From Hirundichthys speculiger (lineage: Eukaryota > Chordata > Actinopteri > Beloniformes > Exocoetidae), in contig JAGFBZ010000868.1 in the NCBI GenBank assembly GCA_018398805.1, positions 124,001-188,000 on the forward strand: a stretch of DNA of 64,000 nt. Direction: 5' to 3'. Below the pieces are notes generated by a model. That model made no database searches. It was given only the letters and a program-made list of their open reading frames with translations, and was not told the DNA's origin. Position numbers and translations under genes: made by a program. Positions 1 to 12,900 of this stretch are shown piece after piece; positions within the stretch are counted from its first letter, which is position 1; each line of letters begins with the position of its first letter.

Positions 1-390
1 CACCATCGACCAGTCACTAACGACCAGGTCACCAGCAACCAGTCACCAGCAACCAGGTCACCATCGACCAGGTCACCATCTACCAGTCACCAGCGACCAG
101 GTCACCAGCGACCAGTCACCAGGTCACCATCAACCAGGTCACCATCTACCCCTCACCAGGGACCAGTCACCAGCGACCAGGTCACCAAGTCACCGGCGAC
201 CAGTCACCAGTAACCAGTTCACCATTGACCAGTCACCAGCGACCAGGTCACCAGGTCACCAGGTCACCAAGTCACCGGCGACCAGTCACCAGTGACCAGT
301 TCACCATCGACCAGTCACCAGCGACCAGGTCACCATCAACCAGTCACCAGGGACCAGTCAACAGCGACCAGGTCACCAGGGACCATAAAT
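1..390. repeat. Minisatellite of GACCAGTCACCAG-type units
   Basis: Short tandem units built from CACCAG, CGACCAG and GTCACCAG with many single-base variants, running in from the left edge. It lies in the thnsl2 intron after exon 7, between that exon and the missing last exon. Confidence 0.9.
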
Positions 391-480
391 GAAATGTGAC
401 AAGTTTGCTGTGATGGTCTGAGTGGTGCTTCTCTGTACAGTGAGGATGTGTGCTACTGAAGGGTTGAGTTGAGTGTTTAC

Positions 481-3400
481 CTGCTGAGCCCTGCGCTGTG
501 AGGACAGTGATAGTGATGCCACACAGCCACAGCTGTGTGAGGACACAGCACATACTGGTTTTCCTCCCAGCACCTCCTCATGGTCTCCAGGATCCCCTCG
601 TCACTCACGGTCCCGGTCACAAGAACCTCCGACAGCTACGAGCGAAGCAGTAACGAGCGTTAATTTGACAGATGGGAGGTGACCCAACTCTTGGCAGGGC
701 CGATAAAAGACTCGTACCAGTTTGCGGTGGTTCTGGGTCAGCGTGTGTCGATGTGAACGCTGAAACTCCTCCATCATGGTCTTCACTGACGCTCCATCTT
801 TACCCAGCAGGAGCCAGAACACTCGCTCCATGTTGTACGGGTCCTGAACCAAAGCAGCGTGAAAGAGGAGAGAGGAGACGCTCAGTTTCAGGACTGGACA
901 TGTGTTCCAGTCGCTCTGTCCAAGGCCTTCAGGCCGAGCGGCCTCCTGTGTTTGTCAGGAGATCCTTGAGCTCTCCTGCAATGGTGCTTTCAGACCTGGA
1001 ACACTGAGTCCGCACAGAAACTGCTAATAAAACAAGAACGCAGAGACCTCTAAATCTACTTTGACTTTCATGTCTTTGGAGATAGTTTGTACAGTTTTCT
1101 TTTCATAGTCAACTTCATTTCCTTTCTTGACATACATCCAATTCTTCTTTTCAGAGCTGCAAAACACCTCAGGACAGTTGGGACAGTAAAGCTTTGATAG
1201 CTCTGTAATCTTGACTTAATTAACAGCCGTTAACAGTCCTTTTATTGTCCTGTTCTCCCTCTAAACACATCTAAGTACATCATCACAGAGCCTTCACCTC
1301 ACTGATAACATTCTTTGAGGTCCTTTTTGTCGTTGCTCAGGAGCTCATAAAGTCCATTTCTTCCTATTAAGATCTGAAATACTGATTTGTCTGACTGCAA
1401 CACTGTGTGAAGGTCCATGTCAGCGCCACCTCCTGACGAGGTCTGAGAGATGCAGCTCAGCGTTGTGACGCTCCACACAGGTCTCCCGCTGTCTGTGTAC
1501 ATCTGGTTATATAACGTCATATATAAGATCGTGAGGAACCATTATTTATCAGTTCCAGCTACTGATGAATGGCGGTTCTTGATGCAGGTCCATCTCTGGA
1601 ATCAGAGCTCGTTAGCGTCTCTAATGAAGACAAACTCTCCCTTCGAGTCTTTCTCTGCATGCGTGCACACAGCTGTTAGAAGTAGATCCTCTGCATGTTT
1701 CAGCTCCTCGAAGACTCCTCAAACACTAGTCATGGAAACTGGAAACATGGAATCGCCTGACATCACCCGTTTCAAACAACATCATCATTTTTACGTTTTA
1801 TGTGTCACCTCCCTACGAGCACTAAACCGTCCCAAAACAACGGTCTCTGATGTGAGTTGGAGAGCTGAAATGCACAGATTGATGTATGTCAGTAAAGTGG
1901 ATAAAAAACACATAAAACATACCGCTGACATAAAGACATAAAGGTCACTGTTTTTGGTTTTTTTTTACAGAATGTTGCAACTTTTCATCCTGATTTGGGG
2001 TTGAAGGCTCTTTGTGTGAGGAACAAGGCTGTCCACGTGCACAGTTACCTGCACATTTACAGCAGAACAAATTTAGTGTTTCGTTACATTAACACTGCTA
2101 CAGCAAATGTGTTTTTAGTTAGTTTCATCACATTAAAGCATCATCTTTGGTACTTTAACAAAACTATGCAAGAATTTATGTAGAAAAAACTCAACCTTCA
2201 ATGTGATTCTGACGGATTTATGTTCAGGACGACAAACACACAACAAACATTTCTTTATTTAACCTCATGAAGATGAAGATGACATGAAGGGTTTAAATGA
2301 AGGTTTAATCTACACAACAGACACTTTGGGGTTCTTTGCCACCAAAGCTGGGACAGTCAAAGCCATGTGGAGACGTGCACGGACCAGGAAGCGTACCTGA
2401 ATGTCTATAGCAGGGGCCAGAGTCTGGGTGACCTCCGTGGCCATGGAAAAGTCACCGGACGTGACTGTCCTGTGCACTATGTCATTAGAGTTCACCATGG
2501 CAACCAGCCTGAGGGGCAGTCCCATCCGTTTTACGAGGTAGCCAGCTACGACAGAGACAGACGGACAGATAAACGAGGAGATGCATGGAGGGCTCCAGCA
2601 GGAGCCTGACTGGGATTGAAGTGTGCACAGATGATGGATGGATGAGTTAGTCTGTTCTAACTGTCTGAGATAAACGTCCTCCACCAACTGACTCTCAGTA
2701 GAAAGTTTCAATATCTAAAAGTAAGTTTGGAGGACGGGCCTTCTGCTACCAGACATCTTTATTATGGAACCAGCTACCAGTTTGGGTTCAGGAGGCTGAC
2801 ACCACCTCCATCTTTAAAACTAAACTGAAAACATTTCTGTTCAGTAAAGCCTACAGTTAGTCTAAACTATAGTGTGTAGGGGCTAATAGTTATAGCCATA
2901 GTTGTAGTAGCTCAGACTAGAGTAGCTCGTCTTAATCACAGCTTCATCATAGCTATGCTGCTATAGGCCTACGCTGCAGGGGGACGCCAACATGATCTGC
3001 TGAGTGGTGTCTCCACTGCTCTTCTCCCTTTCCTTCCCTTTCCTCCTCCCTTCCTCCTCCTCCAGCTCATTCATAATTAATTAACAGCACCTCGTTACTG
3101 TAACTGTGCTCCATTTTCTTTCCTGTAGTTTGTTGTGCTGTTTTGCGTGGTGACCAGTGATCTAGTCCTCTGACCATCTCACCTCAGTGCTGCTACCTGC
3201 ATCTGTTTATGTAGTCATTTCATTCAGTATGTAGTCATTTCATTCAGTCATCTGTCTGCCCTCCTCTCTCTGTCCTCCATCCTCTCTCTGTCCTGTCTCT
3301 CCTCTTTTCTTTCTTTACCCAGCTAGTCTTCATCAGGAAGGTCCCTCCATATGATCCAGGTCCTGCTCAAGGTTTCTTCCTCTTAAAGTGGAGTTTTTTC

Positions 3401-6400
3401 TTGCCACTATTTGGCTTAAAGGTTTTTTTCTCCCTCTGTGGGAGTTTTTTACCTGCCATTATCCTTGATTAGGATTTAATATTATATTTTTAGTTAATGA
3501 TATTTGCTCGGGGGTCATGATCTGGGTCTCTGTAAAGCACCTAGAGACAACTGACATGGTAACAGACGCTATACAAATAAAATTGAATTGAATTGATGCA
3601 GATCTTTGCGTGAGAATCATTTCAGCCTTTTCGACCCACCTGCGATGTTCCCCGCCCCTCCAGTTGGAACCACCACCTCCAGCTCGGGCAGGGCGGCGCC
3701 GGCCTCGGCCCGCTCCACGCCGCTCAGCTCCAGGTAAGCGTAGATGAAGTGGGCGAGCTGGAATCATGACTCTGGACCAGTTGACCGAGTTGAGGCTCAT
3801 CAGGCCGTGAGATCTGACCAGCTCCTGGTCAGCAAACAACCGCCGTAAAGGCCGGTCGATGTCGTCTGAGCTGCCGTCGGCTGCGGACATGAGGCAGCGA
3901 CAGCGCCGTCATTCTCAGAACGTTTTAGGGATAAGCTGACTTTTCTTTGAAGAATGGACCCTGAAGACGTACCTGCAAACACGTGGACGTTATCCTGCAG
4001 GCAGGTGGTCATGTGCTTCTCCTGCACTGGAGTGATGCGCCCACGAGGGTACACCACCACCACGTCCACACCAGGAAGACCTTTAGCGCTCTGGATGGCT
4101 GAGCCACCAGTGTCCCCTGATGTCCCTGCCGGGGGGAAGAACCCACACGTGCACGGATTCAGACGCTTGTTATCATATTTACTGCATTTATATTATTTAT
4201 TTACTGTGTTCTCTGGGAGAAAGTCCTCTCCGTCAAGCACATTCGTTAGGAAATAGTAAATGCTTTAATAATAGTGACTCCAAATTATGGAAAATGCTTA
4301 TTTTATCAGCAAATGTGAGAGAAAACTGAAATGTTAGAAAACAATGTTGGAGGGGGTTTGCATATTTTACCTTCTACGAAGCATAACATTATTAAATAAT
4401 CCAAGGAATCAAGCCTGAGCCTCATGTTAACCTCGTCCAAAGGCGTCAGCGACGTCTCTGTGCTCGGAGGGGTCTGGGATGGACCATCACACGGTGGAAA
4501 CCCGTACTGTGGTCTGACCAGCCAGTACAGTGGTGCCTCTACTAACGAACGTCTCTACATACGAAATTTTCAGGTTACGAAACGCCTCAAAGGGAAAATA
4601 TTGCCTCTGGTTACGAAAGAAATTTCAGGATACGAAAGGCAAAAATACAGTAGCGCTGCTACTCGCAGCTTCCAGAGTTTACTGAACATAAACATAGCTG
4701 TCGGCTCTGTATCTCGGTTTGAAAGCGGTGCGTCCGAGCTGCTCTGCCATTGGCTATCGCTTCGCATCTTCCTGGCCATTGGCTTCATCCTTCATCGCCT
4801 CAGTCCCAGGATGCTTTTTAAAGTTGTGAGGAGAAATAATATTACAAAGTGGTAAAAGATTTACTTTCTCAACTCAAATAAAGCAGATTAGAGAACCTTA
4901 AATATATTTGTTTTATACTATTAGAACAGAAATATGAGGGTTTTATTATAGAGAGTTTTTTATTGCATTTTCCATGTAGCCCTAACTGTGTCTGATTGGG
5001 GGTTTTATTAATAATTAGTCCTTGATGTTCTTGTTTTGTTTGTTTGCAGCAAATAGTGGTTTGAAGCAAACAACTGAAATCTGTCTCTTTATGTACCAGC
5101 CTTCTGTTGCAGTAAAGGTTTTCTGTTTTCTGGCGGCAGAAAGGAAGGAGCCTGATGAAACTGACGACAGCAGCAAAGTCGACTCAGCAGTTTCTATTAA
5201 AGCTGATTTTCCTCTGAACCACAGCTCACTGGAGCCGCCGATGCTAAAGCATGTTAAACATCACACGGTCGACGCTGTCGTTCCCTTTCTTACCCACGAG
5301 AACGGTAGCTCTGCGCTCCTCTTTCCGAAGGAAGTAGTTGAGGAAGCGAACGGTGCAGGTCATAGCCAGGTCCTTGAAAGCCAAGGTTTCTCCATGGAAG
5401 AGCTCCAAGACCGACAGGCCATCCGTCAGTCGGGCGATCCTGACCGCATCAGGCACGGAGAAACCAGCGAGGGCCTCGGCTACGAGGACTGGGAGAGAAA
5501 CACAGGCTGAACACATTCATCAGCTGGGACTGACTGACTCCACTGATTCATGGTTGCAGGTCTGTTCTGTAGCTTCACTTCAAGGTTTGATTCTTTACTT
5601 TCATCACTCAACAACCTTCATTACAACTGGTGACCTGCATATGTGCAGCATGTCTTTTGTCTGTTTATTCTCAACCACAAACATCCGGGCCACTGAACAC
5701 ATCCGGGCATGTGCGGGCCATAGCAACCAGGCCATAGCAACCAGGCCAAGGGGGAATACAAACGTTCTCTATTGCTAGCGAAGCCAATGCATTTTACATG
5801 TGTGCCTGTTCTGTCTGATTTCGTCGTATTTTTCTGCTGATATCTAAAAAATTTGTGCAGTTTACGATAGGGGAAAGATGGAGAAGAACTGTTGTGTGTT
5901 CAACTGCACCAACAATGTTGCTCGCAAGTCATATTTGTCATTTTATATGATTCCTAGCGAGGCTGCTGAGCTTGATTCATTATCAATCATGAGTCTTGAT
6001 TAATCTTGGTGAAAGTATTGTTTTTAGGGATGCACGATAACAGTTTTTTTTAAACCGATACCGATAACTTTCAGCTCCTAAAGGCCGATACCGATAACTG
6101 ATAACACGCACATATACCTAAGATCATTACATCAATACTATGAACAAAACCAAAAACAGTTTTGACTCTTTAAATGAACAGATATTTATTTTTTCCAATG
6201 AAAACTATTGGAAGCCTCTCAAACATTTTCTTAAAGCTATCAAACAAACCTATTTGATATCTCACATCAACTTAAATAAGGTTCATTACTGACTGATATA
6301 AAAAATAAAGGCTAGGGTTCTGAAGGGTTCTGATTGGATGGGGGGGGGGGGGGGGACGTCTTTATGTATTTACGTCTACCGGAAGAAAACAAACTTACTC

Positions 6401-7447
6401 GATTAGCAACAACATGGAGGACTACATTATTAGCATCCTTTTTGGATTTGTTTTTGAAGCACAGCATGACAACATCATGTCGACGATTTTCTTTCGAAAA
6501 CAAGCCCAACATGGAATATAAGCGTCATGGCGACAGACGGGGAAGGGAACGAGCATGCGCAGAAAGACGGGAATTAATTTAAAGCAGAATGAGTGTATAC
6601 ATGACCAGGAATTATTCTATTCGGAATTAAAATAGAATAAACCAGCCACTTACTTCAGAATTAAGTTTAATCTGGAATGGACATTTTTAGTCAGAATTAG
6701 GTGTTTACATGGTAATTTTTAATCATTTTAAATCAAATTTAATTCTTATTCTGAAATAAAGAGGAATTAAACTTCCCATGTAAATGCACTGAATGGAACA
6801 CATCTGGGTACCCCAAACAAGGCCATTGTTTGGGGTTATTCATCCAAGAATTGGCTGTGTGCTTGTATAGACACAAATCTAGGCCGACTATGTCCAATTT
6901 TGCTTTATACCTCGCTAAAGCCTCTGGCTTCAACTCATCCTGATATCGGTAAGCCATGCTCGCCACCACAGGCACCAGTGACGATCGCCAAACTAAGTTA
7001 AGATAAAGACGCTAAAATGGAAATAACTGAAGGAACTGTGAGTGAAAAACACCTGACGCTTTGAAATCTGCAATTTTGTTTGCCCCCTGACGCTAAAACC
7101 GCAAGTGTAACCATGGCCAATCACATGGTGCGTGATGTCACGCCGATATCGAGAATACGCCCACGAGTATCAGATCACATGACGTGATGGTAAGGAGACC
7201 ACCCACCCCACCCCCACCCCTCACCCTCCAGGTCGCCTCTGGGAATCAGCTGAGGCGGGACGAACAGCGACGCCACCTCCACCACCACCTCGGCGTAGGA
7301 CAGGCCCCTCCAGCTCCTCAGGGTGTCGGGCCCCAGCGCAGGCAGCGTTTCTGGCATGAACATCCCTCCATCAGGAGCGTAACCTGAGAACAGCACGTCC
7401 CGGAAGTCCCACCCCCGGACTCCGCCTCGAGTGCTGCAGTACCGCAT
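481..7447 (-). CDS. thnsl2: Threonine synthase-like 2 (partial, seven exons, frameshift in exon 4)
   Basis: PLP-dependent fold-type II enzyme; mammalian THNSL2 is described as a phospho-lyase acting on O-phosphohomoserine and phosphothreonine. Coding exons, in transcript order: 7447-7225, 5488-5294, 4125-3973, 3880-3640, 2545-2397, 843-718, 635-481, all with GT donors and AG acceptors. The start MRYCSTRG matches the family N-terminus. Seen: HGETLAFKD with the PLP lysine at residue 113, phosphate loop GTSGDTGG at 140-147, [48 protein letters not shown] and [18 protein letters not shown]. About 413 codons are present. The human protein has about 484, so the last roughly 70 residues lie left of position 1. 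Exon 4 has one base too many near 3760-3761, after residue 230; both flanks align to the family only in different frames. The break is a sequence error, a polymorphism or a pseudogene lesion. Confidence 0.93.
2729..3597 (+). mobile_element. 3' end of an L2/Rex-type LINE inside a thnsl2 intron
   Basis: Codes the C-terminal tail of a LINE ORF2 ([21 protein letters not shown], then [15 protein letters not shown] and a stop). A long 3'UTR follows, ending CGCTATACAAATAAAA-like and a short TTGAATTGAATTGA tail typical of fish L2-like LINEs. The 5' part is truncated. It is antisense to thnsl2 and ends about 42 bp from the exon 4 donor. A second 3' end copy lies at 46,693-47,034. Confidence 0.85.
3760..3761 (-). 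other. thnsl2: One-base insertion (frameshift) in thnsl2 exon 4
   Basis: On the minus strand the frame reads NWSRVMI up to here and then leaves the family alignment. Reading on with one C removed gives [12 protein letters not shown] and later [11 protein letters not shown], as expected for the family. The doubled G in the plus strand is the simplest position for the extra base. Exon 4 is 241 bp; 240 bp fits the phases of exons 3 and 5. Confidence 0.8.
4528..4830. mobile_element. Possible pogo/Tigger-like DNA element end
   Basis: After a TA dinucleotide comes CAGTGGTGCCTCTACTAACG, then several TACGAAA repeats, which resembles the terminal region of fish Tigger-like elements. No matching opposite end was found, so it is truncated or highly decayed. 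Confidence 0.35.
5878..6003 (+). pseudogene. THAP-domain fragment of a DNA transposon
   Basis: The ATG at 5878 opens a 41-codon frame, [13 protein letters not shown] then [17 protein letters not shown], which fits the start of a THAP zinc finger (C-x2-4-C, then an FxxIP-like stretch). The rest of the domain, with the second Cys and the His, is missing. A hAT end starts 21 bp after the stop. No host-gene intron structure is seen. Most likely a remnant of a THAP-bearing (P- or Kolobok-like) transposon. Confidence 0.55.
6025..6310 (+). mobile_element. hAT MITE end, TAGGGATGCACGATAAC family (truncated)
   Basis: Left terminus TAGGGATGCACGATAACAG followed by CCGATACCGATAAC repeats. The same sequence, in reverse, forms the right end of the complete copy at 54,401-55,545, and a further end lies at 31,185-31,274. 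The opposite end is missing here. Confidence 0.7.
6765..6975 (-). pseudogene. Fragment of a transposon-associated protein
   Basis: Minus-strand frame [19 protein letters not shown] then [20 protein letters not shown]. From memory this resembles a segment found in fish THAP-transposon-type ORFs. It is short, lacks exons on either side and is flanked by AT-rich repeat sequence. It may belong to the same decayed element as the THAP fragment at 5878, but it is on the opposite strand. Confidence 0.35.
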
Positions 7448-8002
7448 CGTGCAACCCTGGACACAAACAGTCAGACGTAATACTCGTTACATCAGCTTCC
7501 TCTGTCTCCCTTCATCTCCCAGAAGGCTCTTCCAGTCAGAGCCTGGATCAGATTTCTTTTAGCAGATAATCAGTACTGTAGAAAGACCACCTGACCACGG
7601 CTGGATGACCCACCAGGTAAAGAGAACTCAGAACCAGCACATGAAGGTTAAAACTCAGTCATGCAAAGGAGAACATGATCCAGAGATGCCACCATCTCCT
7701 GGGAGCAGATGGAAGGAAGTTCAAAATCCTTTCTGGAAACCGAGTTATCAGGACTGTAGAGGAGGGGGACCACCGGACTTGTTATCAACGCTGAGTTGAT
7801 ACCATCTCCGCTGGTATGTGGGTGCAGTGGTTCTGCTTACACATCTGGAAATGAAACATCAGCTCTGGATCGTAGATGCAGGTTTCAGAGCAGCATCTGC
7901 TTCCATCCAGCATCTTTCTGAGAGAAGAACGACCACCTTTCAGCGAGACAACGGAAAACTGCTGCATGCAGTATAAAGGTTTGAGTTAAACTGCTGAACT
8001 GG
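7448..8002. other. Upstream flank of thnsl2, no gene recognised
   Basis: Single-copy-looking sequence upstream of the thnsl2 start codon. It should hold the promoter and 5'UTR, but no element can be assigned. Its last 65 bp recur 1,008 bp downstream inside the next array. Confidence 0.4.
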
Positions 8003-9964
8003 TCCAGTCCAGACCTCCAGACCTCCAGTCCAGACCTCCAGACCTCCAGTCCAGACCTCCAGACCTCTACTCCTGACCTTCAGACCTCCACTCCAGACCT
8101 CCAGACCTCCAGACCAGACCTCCAGACCAGACCTCCAGACCTCTAGTCCTGACTTCAGTTCAGACCTACAGTTCAGACCTCCAGACCAGACCTCCAGACT
8201 TCAGTCCAGACCTTCAGACCTCCAGTCCAGACCTTCAGACCTCCAGTCCAGACCTCCAGACCTCCAGACTTCAGTCCAGACCTCCGGACCTCCAGTCCAG
8301 ACCTCCAGACCTCCAGTACAGACCTTCAGACCTCCAGTCCAGACCTTCAGACCTCCAGTCCAGACCTCCAGACTTCACTCCAGACCTCCAGACCTCCAGT
8401 CCAGACCTCCAGACTTCAGTCCAGACCTCCAGACTTCAGTCCAGACCTCCAGACCTCCAGACCAGACCTCCAGACCAGACCTCCAGACCTCTAGTCCTGA
8501 CTTCAGTTCAGACCTACAGTTCAGACCTCCAGACCAGACCTCCAGACTTCAGTCCAGACCTTCAGACCTCCAGTCCAGACCTTCAGACCTCCAGTCCAGA
8601 CCTCCAGACCTCCAGACTTCAGTCCAGACCTCCGGACCTCCAGTCCAGACCTCCAGACCTCCAGTGCAGACCTTCAGACCTCCAGTCCAGACCTTCAGAC
8701 CTCCAGTCCAGACCTCCAGACTTCAGTCCAGACCTCCAGACCTCCAGTCCAGACCTCCAGACTTCAGTCCAGACCTCCAGACTTCAGTCCAGACCTCCAG
8801 ACCTCCAGACCTCCAGACCAGACCTCCAGACCTCTAGTCCTGACTTCAGTTCAGACCTACAGTTCAGACCTCCAGACCAGACCTCCAGACTTCAGTCCAG
8901 ACCTTCAGACCTCCAGTCCAGACCTCCGGACCTCCAGTCCAGACCTTTCAGCGAGACAACGGAAAACTGCTGCATGCAGTATAAAGGTTTGAGTTAAACT
9001 GCTGAACTGGTCCAGTCCAGACCTCCAGACCTCCAGTCCAGACCTCCAGACTTCAGTCCAGACCTCCGGACCTCCAGTCCAGACCTCCAGACCTCCAGTA
9101 CAGACCTTCAGACCTCCAGTCCAGACCTTTAGACCTCCAGTCCAGACCTCCAGACTTCAGTCCAGACCTCCAGACCTCCAGTCCAGACCTCCAGACTTCA
9201 GTCCAGACCTCCAGACTTCAGTCCAGACCTCCAGACCTCCAGTACAGACCTTCAGACCTCCAGTCCAGACCTACAGACCTCCAGTCCAGACCTCCAGACT
9301 TCAGTCCAGACCTCCAGACCTCCAGTCCAGACCTCCAGTCCAGACCTCCAGTCCAGACCTTCAGTCCAGACCTTCAGACCTCCAGTCCAAACCTTCAGAC
9401 CTCCAGTCCAGACCTCCAAACTTCAGTCCAGACCTCCAGACCTCCAGTCCAGACCTCCAGTCCAGACCTTCAGTCCAGACCTTCAGACCTCCAGTCCAGA
9501 CCTCCAGACCTCCAGTCCAGACCTCCAGTCCAGACCTTCAGACCTCCAGTACAGACCTCCAGTACAGACCTCCAGACCTCCAGTACAGACCTCCAGACCT
9601 CCAGTCCAGACCTCCAGACCTCCAGTACAGACCTCCAGTGCACACCTCCAGTCCAGATCTCCAGTCCAGACCTCCAGACCTCCAGTACAGACCTTCAGAC
9701 CTCCAGTCCAGACCTCCAGACCTCCAGTCCACACCTCCAGACCTCCAGCCCAGACCTCCAGACCTCCAGTCCAGACCTCCAGACCTCCAGTACAGAACTC
9801 CAGTCCAGACCTCCAGACCTCCAGTCCACACCTCCAGACCTCCAGTCCAGACCTCCAGTCCAGACCTCCAGACCTCCAGACCTCCAGTCCAGACAACCAG
9901 ACCTCCAGTCCAGACCTCCAGTCCAGACTTCAGTTCAGACCTCCAGACCTCCAGACCTCCAGTC
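8003..9964. repeat. CCAGACCTC minisatellite array
   Basis: About 2 kb of 9- and 12-bp units with a CCAGACCT core, mixed with AGTC, TTCAG and CCGGA variants. A single-copy-derived 65-bp segment is repeated at about 7938 and 8946, showing a 1,008-bp duplication. Open frames on both strands (for example 9483-9896) are by-products of the unit length. Confidence 0.95.
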
Positions 9965-12900
9965 TGACCAGTACTGGTGTCCATTATCACACCTGTAAAC
10001 TCAGCACATGTAAAACTCACCAGTCCAACCAGTGCTGGTGTCCACTATCACACCTGTAAACTCAGCACACGTAAAACTCACCAGTCCAACCAGTGCTGGT
10101 GTCCGCTATCACACCTGCAAACTCAGCACATGTAAAACTCACCAGTCCAACCAGTGCTGGTGTCCGCTATCACACCTGCAAACTCAGCACACGTAAAACT
10201 CACCAATCCAACCAGTGCTGGTGTCCGCTGTCACACCTGCAAACTCAGCACATGTAAAACTCACCAGTCCAACCAGTGCTGGTGTCCGCTATCACACCTG
10301 CAGACTCGGCACATGTAAAACTCACCAGTCCAACCAGTGCTGGTGTCCGCTATCACACCTGCAAACTCAGCACATGTAAAACTCACCAGTCCAACCAGTG
10401 CTGGTGTCCGCTATCACACCTGCAAACTCAGCACATGTAAAACTCACCAGTCCAACCAGTGCTGGTGTCTGCTATCACACCTGCAAACTCAGCACATGTA
10501 AAACTCACCAGTCCAACCAGTGCTGGTGTCCGCTGTCACACCTTCAAACTCAGCACATGTAAAACTCACCAGTCCAACCAGTGCTGGTGTCCGCTGTCAC
10601 ACCTGCAAACTCAGCACATGTAAAACTCACCAGTCCAACCAGTGCTGGTGTCCGCTGTCACACCTACAGACTCAGCACATGTAAAACTCACCAGTCCAAC
10701 CAGTGCTGGTGTCCGCTATCACACCTGTAAACTCAGCACATGTAAAACTCACCAGTTCAACCAGTGCTGGTGTCCGCTGTCACACCTACAAACTCAGCAC
10801 ATGTAAAACTCACCAGTCCAACCAGTGCTGGTGTCCGCTGTCACACCTACAGACTCAGCACATGTAAAACTCACCAGTCCAACCAGTGCTGGTGTCCGCT
10901 GTCACACCTACAGACTCAGCACATGTAAAACTCACCAGTCCAACCAGTGCTGGTGTCCACTATCACACCTGCAGACTCAGCACATGTGAAACTCACCAGT
11001 CCAACCAGTGCTGGTGTCCGCTGTCACACCTACAGAATCAGCACATGTAAAACTCACCAGTCCAACCAGTGCTGGTGTCCGCTATCACACCTGCACACTC
11101 AGCACATGTAAAACTCACCAGTCCAACCAGTGCTGGTGTCCGCTATCACACCTACAGACTCAGCACATGTAAAACTCACCAGTCCAACCAGTGCTGGTGT
11201 CCGCTATCACACCTGCACACTCAGCACATGTAAAACTCACCAGTCCAACCAGTGCTGGTGTCCTCTATCACACCTGCACACTCAGCACATGTAAAACTCA
11301 CCAGTCCAACCAGTGCTGGTGTCCGCTATCACACCTGCACACTCGGCACATGTAAAACTCACCAGTCCAACCAGTCCAGACCTCCAGACCTCCAGTACAG
11401 ACCTCCAGACCTCCAGTCCACACCTCCAGACCTCCAGCCCAGACCTTCAGACCTCCAGTCCAGACCTCCAGACCTCCAGTCCACACCTCCAGACCTCCAG
11501 TCCAGACCTCCAGTCCAGACCTCCAGACCTCCAGACCTCCAGTCCAGACCACCAGACCTCCAGTCCAGACCTCCAGTCCAGACTTCAGTTCAGACCTCCA
11601 GACCTCCAGACCTCCAGTCCGACCAGTACTGGTGTCCACTATCACACCTGTAAACTCAGCACATGTAAAACTCACCAGTCCAACCAGTGCTGGTGTCCAC
11701 TATCACACCTGTAAACTCAGCACACGTAAAACTCACCAGTCCAACCAGTGCTGGTGTCCACTATCACACCTGTAAACTCAGCACATGTAAAACTCACCAG
11801 TCCAACCAGTGCTGGTGTCCGCTGTCACACCTGCAAACTCAGCACACGTAAAACTCACCAGTCCAACCAGTGCTGGTGTCCGCTATCACACCTGCAAACT
11901 CAGCACACGTAAAACTCACCAGTCCAACCAGTGCTGGTGTCCGCTGTCACACCTGTAAACTCAGCACATGTAAAACTCACCAGTCCAACCAGTGCTGGTG
12001 TCCGCTATCACACCTGCAAACTCAGCACATGTAAAACTCACCAGTCCAACCAGTGCTGGTGTCCGCTATCACACCTGTAAACTCAGCACATGTAAAACTC
12101 ACCAATCCAACCAGTGCTGGTGTCCGCTGTCACACCTGCAAACTCAGCACATGTAAAACTCACCAGTCCAACCAGTGCTGGTGTCCGCTATCACACCTGT
12201 AAACTCAGCACATGTAAAACTCACCAATCCAACCAGTGCTGGTGTCCGCTATCACACCTGCAAACTCAGCACACGTAAAACTCACCAATCCAACCAGTGC
12301 TGGTGTCCGCTGTCACACCTGCAAACTCAGCACATGTAAAACTCACCAGTCCAACCAGTGCTGGTGTCCGCTATCACACCTGCAGACTCGGCACATGTAA
12401 AACTCACCAGTCCAACCAGTGCTGGTGTCCGCTATCACACCTGCAAACTCAGCACATGTAAAACTCACCAGTCCAACCAGTGCTGGTGTCCGCTATCACA
12501 CCTGCACACTCAGCACATGTAAAACTCACCAGTCCAACCAGTGCTGGTGTCTGCTATCACACCTGCAAACTCAGCACATGTAAAACTCACCAGTCCAACC
12601 AGTGCTGGTGTCCGCTGTCACACCTTCAAACTCAGCACATGTAAAACTCACCAGTCCAACCAGTGCTGGTGTCCGCTGTCACACCTGCAAACTCAGCACA
12701 TGTAAAACTCACCAGTCCAACCAGTGCTGGTGTCCGCTGTCACACCTACAGACTCAGCACATGTAAAACTCACCAGTCCAACCAGTGCTGGTGTCCGCTA
12801 TCACACCTGTAAACTCAGCACATGTAAAACTCACCAGTTCAACCAGTGCTGGTGTCCGCTGTCACACCTACAAACTCAGCACATGTAAAACTCACCAGTC

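Noticed and set aside
1450..1941. 163-codon plus-strand frame
   Set aside because: No recognisable domain, lies in a thnsl2 intron, no codon-use or repeat support.
9483..11714. Open frames with GLEVWTGGLEVW or PPDLQSRPPDLQ repeats
   Set aside because: Products of the CCAGACCTC array; they occur on both strands and have no unique sequence.
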